Positions 38,904-51,600 of a stretch of DNA of 64,000 nt are shown here, piece after piece (position 1 is the first letter of the stretch; every line of letters begins with the position of its first letter). The stretch is taken from positions 715,783-779,782 of the forward strand of contig NZ_SMRP01000001.1 of NCBI RefSeq assembly GCF_004353915.1, in the 5' to 3' direction. A program made the position numbers and the translations under genes. The stretch comes from Paraburkholderia silviterrae. GTDB taxonomy: Bacteria > Pseudomonadota > Gammaproteobacteria > Burkholderiales > Burkholderiaceae. Below the pieces are notes generated by a model. It had not been told where the DNA came from, made no database searches, and saw only the letters and a program-made list of their open reading frames with translations.

Positions 38904-39749
38904 ATGAACACGCTCGCTCACGCCTTCGTCGCTCCCTCCCCCGTGCCGCCTGCCGCCGGCGCGGCGCGGCGCAGCGTCGGCGAACTGCTGCGCGAGTGGC
39001 GGCTGCGCCGCCGCATGAGCCAGCTGTTGCTCGCGACCGAGGCGGACATCTCCACGCGGCACCTGAGCTTCGTGGAGTCGGGCCGCTCGCTGCCCAGCCG
39101 CGAGATGGTCATGCATCTTGCCGAGCGCCTCGAGGTGCCGCTGCGCGAGCGCAACGCGCTGCTCGTCGCGGCGGGCTATGCACCGCTCTACCGGGAGCGC
39201 GCGCTGGACGACCCGCAACTCGCGGCGGCGCGCGAAGCCGTTGAGCTGGTGCTGCGCGGCCACGAGCCCTACCCGGCCCTCGCGGTCGACCGGCACTGGA
39301 ACATCGTGGCGGCTAATGCGTCGCTCGCGCCGCTCATCGGCGACGCCTCGCCCGCGCTGCTGACCGCGCCCGTGAACGCGCTGCGCCTTTCGCTGCACCC
39401 CGAAGGCGTGGCGCCGCGCATCGTCAACTGGCATGCCTGGCGCGCGCACCTGCTTGCGCGTCTGCAGCGGCAGATCGAGGCAAGCGCCGACCCGGCCCTC
39501 GTCGCGCTCCACGACGAGCTCGCCGCCTACCCCGCACCGCAGCACGCCCTGCCCGCTGCCGCCGAGCCGCTCCAGCAGTCCATCGCGGTGCCTCTGCGCA
39601 TCCGCACCGCGCTGGGCGAACTGTCGTTCTACAGCACGACCACCGTATTCGGCACGCCCGTCGACATTACGCTCTCCGAGCTCGCAATCGAGGCGTTCTT
39701 TCCCGCCGATCCGCAAACCGCCAAAACGTTGCGCACGCAATCAATTTAA
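38904..39749 (+). CDS. XRE-family regulator with MmyB-like ligand-binding domain
   Basis: 281 residues. N-terminal helix-turn-helix (~24-85): VGELLREWRLRRRMSQLLLATEADISTRHLSFVESGRSLPSREMVMHLAERL. The C-terminal domain (~100-270) matches the MmyB-like/MLTR ligand-binding type (AVDRHWNIVAANASLAPLIG, ALRLSLHPEGVAPRIVNW, LGELSFYSTTTVFGTPVDITLSELAIEAFFPAD), a PAS-like domain thought to sense fatty acids or small ligands. It usually regulates a neighbouring oxidoreductase; none is beside it here. Confidence 0.85.
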   Translation: MNTLAHAFVAPSPVPPAAGAARRSVGELLREWRLRRRMSQLLLATEADISTRHLSFVESGRSLPSREMVMHLAERLEVPLRERNALLVAAGYAPLYRERALDDPQLAAAREAVELVLRGHEPYPALAVDRHWNIVAANASLAPLIGDASPALLTAPVNALRLSLHPEGVAPRIVNWHAWRAHLLARLQRQIEASADPALVALHDELAAYPAPQHALPAAAEPLQQSIAVPLRIRTALGELSFYSTTTVFGTPVDITLSELAIEAFFPADPQTAKTLRTQSI

Positions 39750-40220
39750 AGCGTCATGCGCAATGCTCGCCGCCTCAATGCAAAAATGAGCCAGGCATCC
39801 ATTCACGTTCCCACTGCATTCTTTAAGACCACAAAAATTGGCGGTTAATCGACTCAGTGCAATTTCCAATTGCTGCAACAGCACATTCAATTCGATAGCG
39901 CAAAATCGTGCGTGCATGACGCGCTCACGAATGTTAAAAGCCACGCACGCAATATTTCAATAACCGGCATGCGCCACCTCGCTATTTCCATGAAAATATA
40001 ACGAAAACGATTTCTAACGTTTCAAATCGGCCACTCAGAAAACAGACGAATTTTCCCTCAGGCACACTGTGATCGAGGGGTTAGCGCTTATTCAATTCAC
40101 ATTGCATACGCCGCGCGTAAAAAAGTAAGGGCTTTGGCATTTATTTCATGCATTGCCTTTACTTCTTCACGATCTCCCCCTTAAATCACACCTGTTCCCG
40201 AAACGTAGTCTGGAGATGCC
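39750..40220. other. AT-rich intergenic region upstream of narG
   Basis: 470 bp, the most AT-rich stretch of this part. It should hold the nar promoter. I could not find an FNR/ANR site (TTGAT-N4-ATCAA). One NarL-like heptamer TACTTCT stands near 40160. A 67-codon minus-strand frame (39741-39944) is not supported. Confidence 0.5.
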
Positions 40221-43999
<3,779 letters not shown>

Positions 44000-44003
<4 letters not shown>

Positions 44004-45523
44004 AGGTGCGCGCACAGATTGCCATGGTGTTGAACCTCGACAAGTGCATCGGCTGCCATACGTGCTCGGTCACCTGCAAGAACGTCTGGACGAGCCGCGA
44101 GGGCATGGAATACGCGTGGTTCAACAATGTCGAAACGAAGCCGGGCATCGGCTATCCGAAGGAGTGGGAGAACCAGGAGCGCTGGCGCGGCGGCTGGGTG
44201 CGCAAGGCCGACGGCAAGATCGAGCCGCGCCTCGGCAGCAAATGGCGCCTGCTCGCGCAGATCTTCGCCAACCCGCATCTGCCCGAGATCGACGACTACT
44301 ACGAGCCCTTCACCTTCGATTATGCGCATCTGCAGGAGGCGGGGAACACCAAAGCGATGCCGGTTGCGCGGCCGCGCTCGCTCGTGAGTGGCGAGCGCAT
44401 GGAGAAGATCGAATGGGGGCCGAACTGGGAAGAAATTCTTGGCGGCGAGTTCGAGAAGCGCGCGAAGGACTATAACTTCGAGAACGTGCAGAAGGACATC
44501 TACGGCCAGTTCGAGAACACCTTCATGATGTATCTGCCGCGCCTGTGCGAGCATTGCCTCAATCCGGCGTGCGTGGCCGCGTGCCCGTCCGGCTCCATCT
44601 ACAAGCGCGAGGAAGACGGCATCGTGCTGATCGACCAGGACAAGTGCCGTGGCTGGCGCATGTGCGTCTCCGGCTGCCCGTACAAGAAGATCTACTTCAA
44701 CTGGAAGAGCGGCAAGGCCGAGAAGTGCATCTTCTGCTATCCGCGTATCGAGGCGGGACAGCCCACGGTGTGCTCGGAGACGTGCGTCGGACGCATCCGC
44801 TATCTGGGCGTGCTGCTCTACGACGCGGACCGCATCGAGCAGGCCGCCAGCGTGGCCGACGAGAAAGACCTCTATCAGGCGCAGCTCGACGTGTTTCTCG
44901 ATCCGTTCGATCCCGAAGTGATCGCGCAGGCCGAACGCGACGGCGTTCCGCAAGCGTGGATCGACGGCGCACAGCGCTCGCCCGTCTACAAGATGGCGAT
45001 TGACTGGCGTATCGCGTTCCCGCTGCATCCCGAATACCGCACGCTGCCGATGGTCTGGTACGTCCCGCCGCTCTCGCCCATCAACGCGGCCGCAAACAGC
45101 GGCGACATGGGCATGAACGGCTATCTGCCCGACGTGCAGTCGCTGCGCATTCCGCTGCGCTATCTGGCGAATCTGCTCACCGCCGGCGACGAGCAGCCGG
45201 TGAAAGTGGCGCTCGAGCGCATGCTCGCGATGCGCGCCTTCATGCGCGCGCGTCACGTGGACCGCGTGGACGCCACGCAGGTGCTCGAGCAAGCGGGCCT
45301 CTCGCTGCATCAGGTCGAGGAGATGTACCGCTATCTCGCGATCGCGAATTATGAAGACCGCTTCGTGATTCCCACGACGCACCGCGAATACGCGGAAGAC
45401 GCCTTCGATCTGCGCTCGGCGTGCGGCTTCACCTTCGGCAACGGCTGCTCGGACGGCCGCAGCGAGGCGAGCCTGTTCGCGCCGAAGAGCGGCCATCGTC
45501 AGATTCCCATTCAGGAGATCTGA
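44000..45523 (+). CDS. narH: Respiratory nitrate reductase, beta (Fe-S) subunit
   Basis: 507 residues. Four Fe-S clusters: C16, C19, C22 and C26 in CIGCHTCSVTCKNVW; then CEHCLNPACVAACPSG, KCRGWRMCVSGCPYKK (the Trp in place of a Cys is the usual 3Fe-4S site) and KCIFCYPRIEAGQPTVCSETCVG. It passes electrons from haem b in NarI to NarG. The ATGA overlap with narG and direct junction with narJ show tight coupling. Confidence 0.97.
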
Positions 45524-46231
45524 ATGTTCACGACCCGCCCCAATAGCCTCACGTTCCGGCTGCTTGCCGCGTGCCTCGAGTATCCAGACGAAGCGCTGAT
45601 CGGCTCGCTCGACGAAGCGCGTGAACTCGTGCAGGGCGAGCGCGCCCTGCGCCGCGAGACGCGCGAGCGTCTCTTGCGCTTTCTCGACTATCTCTGCTCG
45701 CGCGATTTGCTCTCGCTGCAGGAGAACTACGTCGCCCTGTTCTATCGCGGGCGCGCCACCTCGCTGCATCTGTTCGAGCACGTGCACGGCGAATCGCGCG
45801 AGCGCGGCCAGGCCATGATCGACCTGAAGCAGATGTACGAGCGCCACGGCCTGCTGCTCGGCCCCGAGCAGTTGCCCGACTATCTGCCGGTGTTCCTCGA
45901 ATATCTCTCGATACTCGAGGCCGGTGAGGCACGCTCGCTGCTCGGCGAGACCCTCGCGATCCTGCAGTCGATCACCGCGGAGCTAAGCCGCCGCAACAGC
46001 CACTATGCGTATGTGACGGGCGCGGTGCTCGCGCTCGCGGGCAACAGCGCGGGTGACATCGAGGCAGCGCTGCCCGAGAACGCGCACGACGACGACGCGA
46101 ACGCGCCGCACGACGGTCAAGACCTCGACGCGCTCGACGCCGCCTGGAGCGAGGATCCCGTGCGCTTCATGGGCAACGCGCAGCCGGCCGTGGCGCCCGT
46201 GGAGTTTCATGCGCGCCGTCCGCCGCGCTGA
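45524..46231 (+). CDS. narJ: Nitrate reductase assembly chaperone
   Basis: 235 residues; the ATG follows the narH stop without a gap. TorD/NarJ-type all-helical chaperone: FRLLAACLEYPDEALIGSLDEARELV, LQENYVALFYRGRATSLHLFEHVHGESRERGQAMIDL, and LPDYLPVFLEYLSILE. It is needed to insert the molybdenum cofactor into NarG and is not part of the final enzyme. The C-terminus carries a polar extension rich in Asp and Asn. Confidence 0.95.
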   Translation: MFTTRPNSLTFRLLAACLEYPDEALIGSLDEARELVQGERALRRETRERLLRFLDYLCSRDLLSLQENYVALFYRGRATSLHLFEHVHGESRERGQAMIDLKQMYERHGLLLGPEQLPDYLPVFLEYLSILEAGEARSLLGETLAILQSITAELSRRNSHYAYVTGAVLALAGNSAGDIEAALPENAHDDDANAPHDGQDLDALDAAWSEDPVRFMGNAQPAVAPVEFHARRPPR

Positions 46232-46304
46232 AACCCGCACGCCGGCACGCAGCACCCGGTTCAGCACACCGCGCGGCAAACAGCGCATTCAGCAAGGAGC
46301 AGTC

Positions 46305-46988
46305 ATGGGCCAATATTTCCATCAGTTCCTGTTCGGCATCTATCCGTACATCTGTCTGGCGGTGCTGCTGTTCGGCTCGCTCGTACGGTTCGACCGCGAG
46401 CAATACACATGGAAAAGCGACTCGTCGCAACTGCTGCGGCGCGGCACGCTGCGCATCGGCAGCAACCTCTTTCACTGGGGCATCCTCGTCGTGGTGATGG
46501 GGCACTTCGTGGGCTTTCTCGCACCGCACTGGCTCGTGGCGCCGTTCATTTCGGCGTCCATGCACCAGTTGCTCGCGATGGTCGCGGGGGGCGTCGCGGG
46601 GCTTTTCGCCATCATCGGGCTGACGATGCTGATCGTGCGGCGCCTCTCCGACACACGCATCCGCCGCAACAGCAAGACAGGGGACATCGTCATCGTGCTG
46701 ATGCTGTGGGTGCAGCTCGCGCTGGGGCTCGGCACCGTCGTGCTCTCCGCACGCCACATGGACGGCGCGATGTTCGAGCAGCTAACCGACTACGTGAAGG
46801 GCGTCGTGACGTTCCGCAGCAACATCGCGGGCCTGCTCGACGGCGTGCCGCTCGTCTACCAGACGCACATCGCGCTCGGCTTCACGATCTTCCTCGTCTC
46901 GCCGTTCACGCGCATGGTGCACATCTGGAGCGGCATCGCCTCGGTGGCCTATCTGCTGCGCCCCTACCAACTCGTGCGCAAGCGCTGA
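46305..46988 (+). CDS. narI: Respiratory nitrate reductase, gamma (cytochrome b) subunit
   Basis: 227 residues from MGQYFHQFLFGIYPY, AAGGAG upstream. Five membrane helices. The four haem b ligands appear at H57, H67 (both in helix 2), H188 and H206 (helix 5), matching E. coli NarI H56, H66, H187 and H205. It oxidises quinol at the periplasmic side and feeds electrons to NarH. 73 nt after narJ. Confidence 0.96.
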   Translation: MGQYFHQFLFGIYPYICLAVLLFGSLVRFDREQYTWKSDSSQLLRRGTLRIGSNLFHWGILVVVMGHFVGFLAPHWLVAPFISASMHQLLAMVAGGVAGLFAIIGLTMLIVRRLSDTRIRRNSKTGDIVIVLMLWVQLALGLGTVVLSARHMDGAMFEQLTDYVKGVVTFRSNIAGLLDGVPLVYQTHIALGFTIFLVSPFTRMVHIWSGIASVAYLLRPYQLVRKR

Positions 46989-47008
46989 AACGTCAAGGAG
47001 ACCCGTGC

Positions 47009-47806
47009 ATGAACGCCGATTCGCAAGCCGTGGCAGGCGCTGGGTATAACGCGCCCGCCCGCGTGAACCATGTGGAAATCGATTTGGCGGCGATCGCCGA
47101 GGAAAGCCGCCATCACGCCGACGATCCCGACCCGACGCTCGCGGCGCGCCGCGCGCTGGTGGTGCGCGAGCTGTTGCGCCAGCGCGCGGCGCAGCTCGCG
47201 CTGATCGATGCCGCGAGCCCGCTCGACGACGACGCGCTCGAAGCGCTGCTCGCGCAAGAGCTGCGGACGCCGGAGCCGACGCCCGACGACTGCCGGCGCT
47301 TCTACGAGCAGCATCCCACGCGCTTCATCCGCAACGAGATCGTCTACGCGAGCCATATTCTCTTTGCGGTGACGGACCGCGTGCCGCTCGCGCTGCTGCG
47401 CCACCGGGCCGAGGAGACGCTCAACGCGCTCCTGCGCGAGCCCGATACCTTCGAGGCGCGCGCCCGCGAGCTCTCGAACTGCCCGTCGGCCGGCGTGGGC
47501 GGCAGCCTCGGCCAGCTGATGCGCGGCGACACCGTGCCCGAATTCGAGAGCGCGCTCTTCGACAGCCCCGACGTGGGCCTGCTGCCGCGTCTCGTGCGCA
47601 CGCGCTTTGGTTTTCACCTCGTTCGCATCGAGCGCCGCGTGGCGGGCGAGCCGGTGGCATTCGAGGCCGCTGCCGACGACATCGCGCGCTTTCTCACGGA
47701 GCGGGTCCGCCACAAGGCCATCCAGCAGTACGTGTCGATTCTGGCCTCGGAGGCCGCGCTCGAGAACGCCGCCGTCGATGCCGCAACGAGTCCACTGGTC
47801 CAATGA
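47009..47806 (+). CDS. Parvulin-type peptidyl-prolyl isomerase of the nar operon
   Basis: 265 residues, starting 20 nt after narI with AAGGAG upstream. An N-terminal helical part resembling NifM/SurA (ALVVRELLRQRAAQLALID), then a parvulin domain (~120-225): VYASHILFAVTD, ALLREPDTFEARARELSNCPSAGVGGSLGQLMRGDTVPEFESALF and RTRFGFHLVRIERR. It lacks an export signal, so it acts in the cytosol. Proteins of this kind are found in nar operons of beta-proteobacteria and probably help fold or mature the enzyme. Confidence 0.88.
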   Translation: MNADSQAVAGAGYNAPARVNHVEIDLAAIAEESRHHADDPDPTLAARRALVVRELLRQRAAQLALIDAASPLDDDALEALLAQELRTPEPTPDDCRRFYEQHPTRFIRNEIVYASHILFAVTDRVPLALLRHRAEETLNALLREPDTFEARARELSNCPSAGVGGSLGQLMRGDTVPEFESALFDSPDVGLLPRLVRTRFGFHLVRIERRVAGEPVAFEAAADDIARFLTERVRHKAIQQYVSILASEAALENAAVDAATSPLVQ

Positions 47807-47833
47807 TTATCTGGCGAGTGCCAGGGAGACCTC

Positions 47834-49150
47834 ATGAATCTGCATAACGCCCCAACCCGGGAACCCGCCCGGGGAGCCGCCCCGCCCGCCGTGGCGGACG
47901 CCAAGGCGTGGTCCGTGCTGCTCGTGAGCACGCTCGCGTTCCTGGTCTGCTTCGTCGTGTGGATGATGTTCGGCGTGATCGGCGTGGAGTTGCGCGACGA
48001 ACTCAAGCTCAACAGCACCGAGTTCGGCATGCTCACAGCCACGCCCGTGCTGACCGGCGCCGTGATGCGGCTGCCGCTGGGCACATGGACCGACCGCTTC
48101 GGCGGCCGCATCGTCATGACGATCCTGCTCGCGGTCTGCGCCGTTCCCGTCTATATCGTCAGTTATGCGAATCAGTACTGGCAATTCCTGGTCATCGGCC
48201 TCTTTCTCGGCTGCGTGGGCGCCTCGTTCGCGGTGGGCACGCCCTATGTCGCACGCTTCTTTCCGCCGAAGCAGCGCGGCTTCGCGATGGGCTTCTTCGG
48301 CGCCGGCACCGTGGGCGCGGCGGTCAATCTGTTCGTGACGCCGGAACTGGAGAAGCTCTACGGCTGGCGCTTCGTGCCGCGCGTTTATGCGCTCGCGCTG
48401 GTCGTGACCGCCGTGATCTTCTGGTTCGCCTCCGCACGCGACCCCGGCGCGGGCAAGACGAACGGATCGTGGCTCGATGCATTCAAGGTGCTCGGCGATT
48501 CTCGCGTCTGGCGCCTGTGCCAGTACTACTCGATCACGTTCGGCGGGTTCACGGCGCTATCGCTGTGGATTCCTCAATATCTGAAGGCAGAGTACGGCAT
48601 GTCGCTGGTCATGGCCTCCGCGTTTGCGGCGGGTTTCTCGCTGCCAGGATCGGTGCTGCGGGCGGTGGGCGGCGTGCTCGCCGACAAGCTCGGCGCGCAC
48701 AGTGTCACGTGGTGGGGCTTGTGGGTCGCGTGGATCTGCCTTTTCATTCTCTCGTATCCGGCCACCGACTTCGTGATCCACACCATCAACGGCACCGAAA
48801 CGCTGCACATCAGCATGCCGCTGGCGGGCTTCGTCGCGCTCACGTTCGTGCTGGGTGGCGTGCTCGCATTCGGCATGGCCTCGACCTTCAAGTACGTGGC
48901 CGACGACTTTCCCACCAACATGGGCGTCGTGACCGGCGTGGTCGGCCTCGCGGGCGGGCTGGGCGGCTTCCTGCTGCCGATCCTGTTCGGCGTGCTGCTC
49001 GACCTGCTCAAGATCCGCTCGAGCTGCTTCATGCTGCTCTACGGCATCGTGTGGGTCTCGCTCATCCTGCTCTACGTCAGCGAGGTCAAGCGCGCGCCGA
49101 TCCTCGGCGACAAGCGGACCCCGGTTGCCGGAGCGCCCGCGCACTCGTAG
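47834..49150 (+). CDS. narK: Nitrate/nitrite transporter, MFS family
   Basis: 438 residues with 12 membrane helices. Nitrate-signature motifs G-x-x-x-x-x-G around GCVGASFAVGTPYVARFFPPKQRGFAMGFFGAGTVGAAVN (helix 5) and GVVTGVVGLAGGLGGFLLPILFG (helix 11), with the anion-binding Arg residues expected in helices 2 and 8 (VMRLPLGTW and SVLRAVGG). The type-1 versus type-2 (symport or antiport) class cannot be told for certain; a single copy is present, whereas many relatives have narK1K2. Last gene of the nar operon. Confidence 0.93.
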   Translation: MNLHNAPTREPARGAAPPAVADAKAWSVLLVSTLAFLVCFVVWMMFGVIGVELRDELKLNSTEFGMLTATPVLTGAVMRLPLGTWTDRFGGRIVMTILLAVCAVPVYIVSYANQYWQFLVIGLFLGCVGASFAVGTPYVARFFPPKQRGFAMGFFGAGTVGAAVNLFVTPELEKLYGWRFVPRVYALALVVTAVIFWFASARDPGAGKTNGSWLDAFKVLGDSRVWRLCQYYSITFGGFTALSLWIPQYLKAEYGMSLVMASAFAAGFSLPGSVLRAVGGVLADKLGAHSVTWWGLWVAWICLFILSYPATDFVIHTINGTETLHISMPLAGFVALTFVLGGVLAFGMASTFKYVADDFPTNMGVVTGVVGLAGGLGGFLLPILFGVLLDLLKIRSSCFMLLYGIVWVSLILLYVSEVKRAPILGDKRTPVAGAPAHS

Positions 49151-49177
49151 ACGCTCCCCGCACGCGCTCGCACGGCC

Positions 49178-49207
49178 AGGCTCGGCCCACCCATGTGGGC
49201 AGAGCCT
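49178..49207. terminator. Convergent hairpin between narK and usp
   Basis: AGGCTCGGCCCAC (49178-49190) pairs with GTGGGCAGAGCCT (49195-49207) with one mismatch and loop CCAT. It overlaps the usp stop codon. No T-run is present, so termination is inferred. Confidence 0.5.
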
Positions 49208-49664
49208 AGGCGGCCGCCGCTTCGGCGACCTCCGGCGCCGTGACCACGAGCACGCTGCACGAGACGCGGTCGAGCAGCTTGCGATCGTCCCGGCCCTCCC
49301 ACCAGCGTGCGAACGGCCCCCTGCGGTGATGGGCCAGCACGATGAGGTCGGCGTTGAACGACGCGCTCGCACGCGCGATCTCGTCGATCGCGCGGCCGAC
49401 GGCGAAATGACCCGTGGCCTCCAGCCCGAGCGCCTTCAGGCGCGCCACGCCGTCTTCGAGTATTTCCTTGGCCGCCGCCTCCGCGGCTTCGTACGGCACG
49501 GCGGACGCAATGTCGGTGCCCCACTGCAGTGGCGACTGGTCGAGCACCGCGAGCAGATGCGTCTGCGCCTTGCATTCGAGCGCCAGATCCTTGCCCTCAC
49601 GCAGCGCGCGACGCCCTTCGCGCGTGGCGTCGTAACACAACAGAATGCGGCTGAACGCGCCCAT
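49206..49664 (-). CDS. Universal stress protein (UspA) family
   Basis: 152 residues, single domain. N-terminus FSRILLCYDATREGRRALREGKDLA and the hydrophobic strands VGRAIDEIARASASFNADLIVLAHH and VSCSVLVVTAPE match UspA. The nucleotide loop G-2X-G-9X-G(S/T) is not intact: the sequence after AHHRRG is rich in Trp/Arg/Asp (PFARWWEGRDDRKLLDRVS), so ATP binding is doubtful. Usp genes are often near anaerobic respiration operons in this group. The start region has a 9-bp inverted repeat upstream. Confidence 0.85.
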   Translation of the reverse strand: MGAFSRILLCYDATREGRRALREGKDLALECKAQTHLLAVLDQSPLQWGTDIASAVPYEAAEAAAKEILEDGVARLKALGLEATGHFAVGRAIDEIARASASFNADLIVLAHHRRGPFARWWEGRDDRKLLDRVSCSVLVVTAPEVAEAAAA

Positions 49665-50491
49665 TTCGCCTCTCCCTGGTTCGCTCTTTCCGAACCCAAC
49701 CCGCCGATTGAAGCGGTTACATTATTTATATCACGCCATGATATAAAATAACAGTGAGGCCCGCGTGACCCGGCTCGCACCGGCGTCCACGCGGGTCGGC
49801 CTGACGCGGGTCGAAGCGCTGCCATTGCCGGGCTGAACGTCCTGCCCCCACCAGGCGGCGCCACGCCGCCGTTTGCTACCGCCACCGCCACCGCGTCGGC
49901 TGCGGACGACGCGGTTTCGCCTCCTGCAATTTACCTGGCCGCGTAAACGCGCCGTGTTACAAAGCGCGTCAACGTGTCCCATGACCCGCCCGCCTGTCAC
50001 ATCTTGACAAAACTAGTTACACAGGGTCGAAACACTTGTTACAAGTAATTCGTCATACCAATGGAGTTTGTAACGCGCATTTATTACCGATAAATGTAAT
50101 TCCTTTCAATCCCATTAATTCAAAAGAGGCCGTTAAAGCGCGTTTCTTCATGCGTTGTGCATGTGTCAGCCCCCCTCCGGAAAACCCTTACGGCGCGGCA
50201 CTTTACGGGCGCACTCCCCGCCCCGCAAGGGTTTACTGCCCACTGTCATCAACGCGTCACGAATACTCAGAAAAAATTACCGAAAATATTTGTAACAGCC
50301 AGATTATTTTTTGCGAAGGGGATTGATTTCTCGAAGTTGTCCTCATACAATTCGCTCCAACATGTTACTAGTTGTAACGTGTTGTATCAAAGAGTCAGGC
50401 GACGCCACCAAAGAGCGGGCCGACCAAAGACCAAAAAAGTTACAACGGCGAACAACGCCGGGGGGTTAATCGGGGCTTCGGAAAAGAGAAA
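49665..50491. other. Long AT-rich region between usp and flhDC
   Basis: 827 bp with no credible gene. It contains an inverted repeat next to usp (49725-49747), eight copies of GTTACA/TGTAAC between 49716 and 50444, the perfect palindrome ACTTGTTACAAGT (50034-50046), the inverted repeat GTTAC-TAGTT-GTAAC (50364-50378) and an AAACCCTT/AAGGGTTT pair (50182-50189, 50227-50234). Taken together it looks like the regulatory region of the flagellar master operon. Confidence 0.6.
49725..49747 (-). promoter_or_regulatory. Inverted repeat at the usp promoter
   Basis: TTTATATCA (49725-49733) and TGATATAAA (49739-49747) are perfectly complementary across CGCCA, 60-80 bp upstream of the usp start. It resembles an operator. 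The half-sites do not fit FNR (TTGAT/ATCAA). Confidence 0.5.
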
Positions 50492-50812
50492 ATGGACCGC
50501 AGCAGCGAGACGCTGGATTCAATCCGCGAAATTAACTTGTCGTATCTGATGCTCGCACAGCGCATGCTGCGCGAGGACAAGCCAGTCGGTATGTTCCGGC
50601 TGGGACTGTCGTCGGAACTGGCCGATCTGCTTTCCGGTCTGTCGCTCGCGCAGATCGTGAAGCTGGCCGCTTCCGACCAGCTCCTTTGTTTGTTCCGCTT
50701 CGACGACCATGCCATGCTGTCCGCGCTCACGCAGACTTCCCGGCATGCCGACGTGGCGGCCACCCACGCGGCCATCCTGCTTGCGGGACAGCCTGCGGTG
50801 CAATTCGCCTGA
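50492..50812 (+). CDS. flhD: Flagellar transcriptional regulator FlhD
   Basis: 106 residues. FlhD signature: LDSIREINLSYLMLAQRMLREDKPVGMFRLGLS, then ELADLLSGLSLAQIVKLAASDQLLCLFRFDD. With FlhC it forms the complex that activates early flagellar operons with sigma-70. Starts with ATG 50492 after GAAAAGAGAA. No flagellar structural gene follows in the window; flhDC stands alone ahead of the Nramp remnant. Confidence 0.95.
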   Translation: MDRSSETLDSIREINLSYLMLAQRMLREDKPVGMFRLGLSSELADLLSGLSLAQIVKLAASDQLLCLFRFDDHAMLSALTQTSRHADVAATHAAILLAGQPAVQFA

Positions 50813-50821
50813 GGACGGGTC

Positions 50822-51427
50822 ATGTCGACGAACCGCCGCAGCCTCACCGAAGACGCACAAGAAGTTTTTCGCGCGATCGCGCTGATCGAGCTGGGTGCGC
50901 GCATGCAAGTGCTGGAGAGCGAGTTGTCGCTCTCGCGCGACCGCATGATCCGCCTGTACCGCGAGATCCGCGGCGTGTCGCCGCCCAAGGGGATGTTGCC
51001 GTTCTCGGCGGACTGGTACATGACGTGGCTCGCGAACATTCACGCGTCGCTGTTCTACAACACGTACCTGTTCCTGAAGCATGAAGCGCGTTGCTCGCAT
51101 CTCGACGCGCTCACCAAGGGGTTCCGGCTGTATCTGGAACACTGCCAGCACAGCGGGACCGAGCCGGTGCTCGATCTCACGCGTGCATGGACCCTGGTGC
51201 GGTTTTTTGATGCCGATATTCTGCAGATGACGCCTTGCTGCCGCTGTGGCGGCAAGTTCGTCGCGCACCGCCACGACCTTCAGCACAACGTCGTGTGTGG
51301 CGCATGCCAGCCGCCTTCGCGCGCTGGCAAGACGAAAAAGGCGGCTGCAGCGCGACGGGGCGCCGAGCAGACCGAACGCGACCTTCCGGTGGAAGTAACG
51401 CCGGATGGCATTGCCGAGGCTGCATAA
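50822..51427 (+). CDS. flhC: Flagellar transcriptional regulator FlhC
   Basis: 201 residues. Zinc-binding subunit of the FlhDC activator: MSTNRRSLTEDAQEVFRAIALIELGARMQVLE, PPKGMLPFSADWYMTWLANIHASLFYN and the Cys motif TPCCRCGGKFV ... VVCGACQPP that binds zinc. The C-terminal ~30 residues form a basic/acidic tail. Nine nt after flhD; same operon. Confidence 0.95.
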   Translation: MSTNRRSLTEDAQEVFRAIALIELGARMQVLESELSLSRDRMIRLYREIRGVSPPKGMLPFSADWYMTWLANIHASLFYNTYLFLKHEARCSHLDALTKGFRLYLEHCQHSGTEPVLDLTRAWTLVRFFDADILQMTPCCRCGGKFVAHRHDLQHNVVCGACQPPSRAGKTKKAAAARRGAEQTERDLPVEVTPDGIAEAA

Positions 51428-51494
51428 GCGTAGGAGACCAAAGATCCGGACGGACCAGGCAGGCTAAACCGGACACAGCAAGACTAGACGCGAA

Positions 51495-51527
51495 GCCGTC
51501 CGGCGCTCGGAACGAGGGCCGGACGGC
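51495..51527. other. GC-rich hairpin after flhC
   Basis: GCCGTCCGGC (51495-51504) and GCCGGACGGC (51518-51527) form a perfect 10-bp stem with a 13-nt loop, 67 nt after the flhC stop. No T-run; could be a Rho-linked 3' end or REP-like element. Confidence 0.45.
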
Positions 51528-51600
51528 GAAGCGCATTCAGGGCTGTTCTGCCCTATCCATTCCGCCAGGCGCCGCGCGCGCCGCCTTCCTTTCGTCCCCC

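Noticed and set aside
39741..39944. 67-codon minus-strand frame in the AT-rich region before narG
   Set aside because: Starts with GTG without a ribosome-binding site, no family match, and lies in sequence that looks regulatory. Not impossible, but unsupported.
39950..40220. FNR/ANR box for the nar operon
   Set aside because: I found no TTGAT-N4-ATCAA-like sequence; one NarL-like heptamer alone is not enough.
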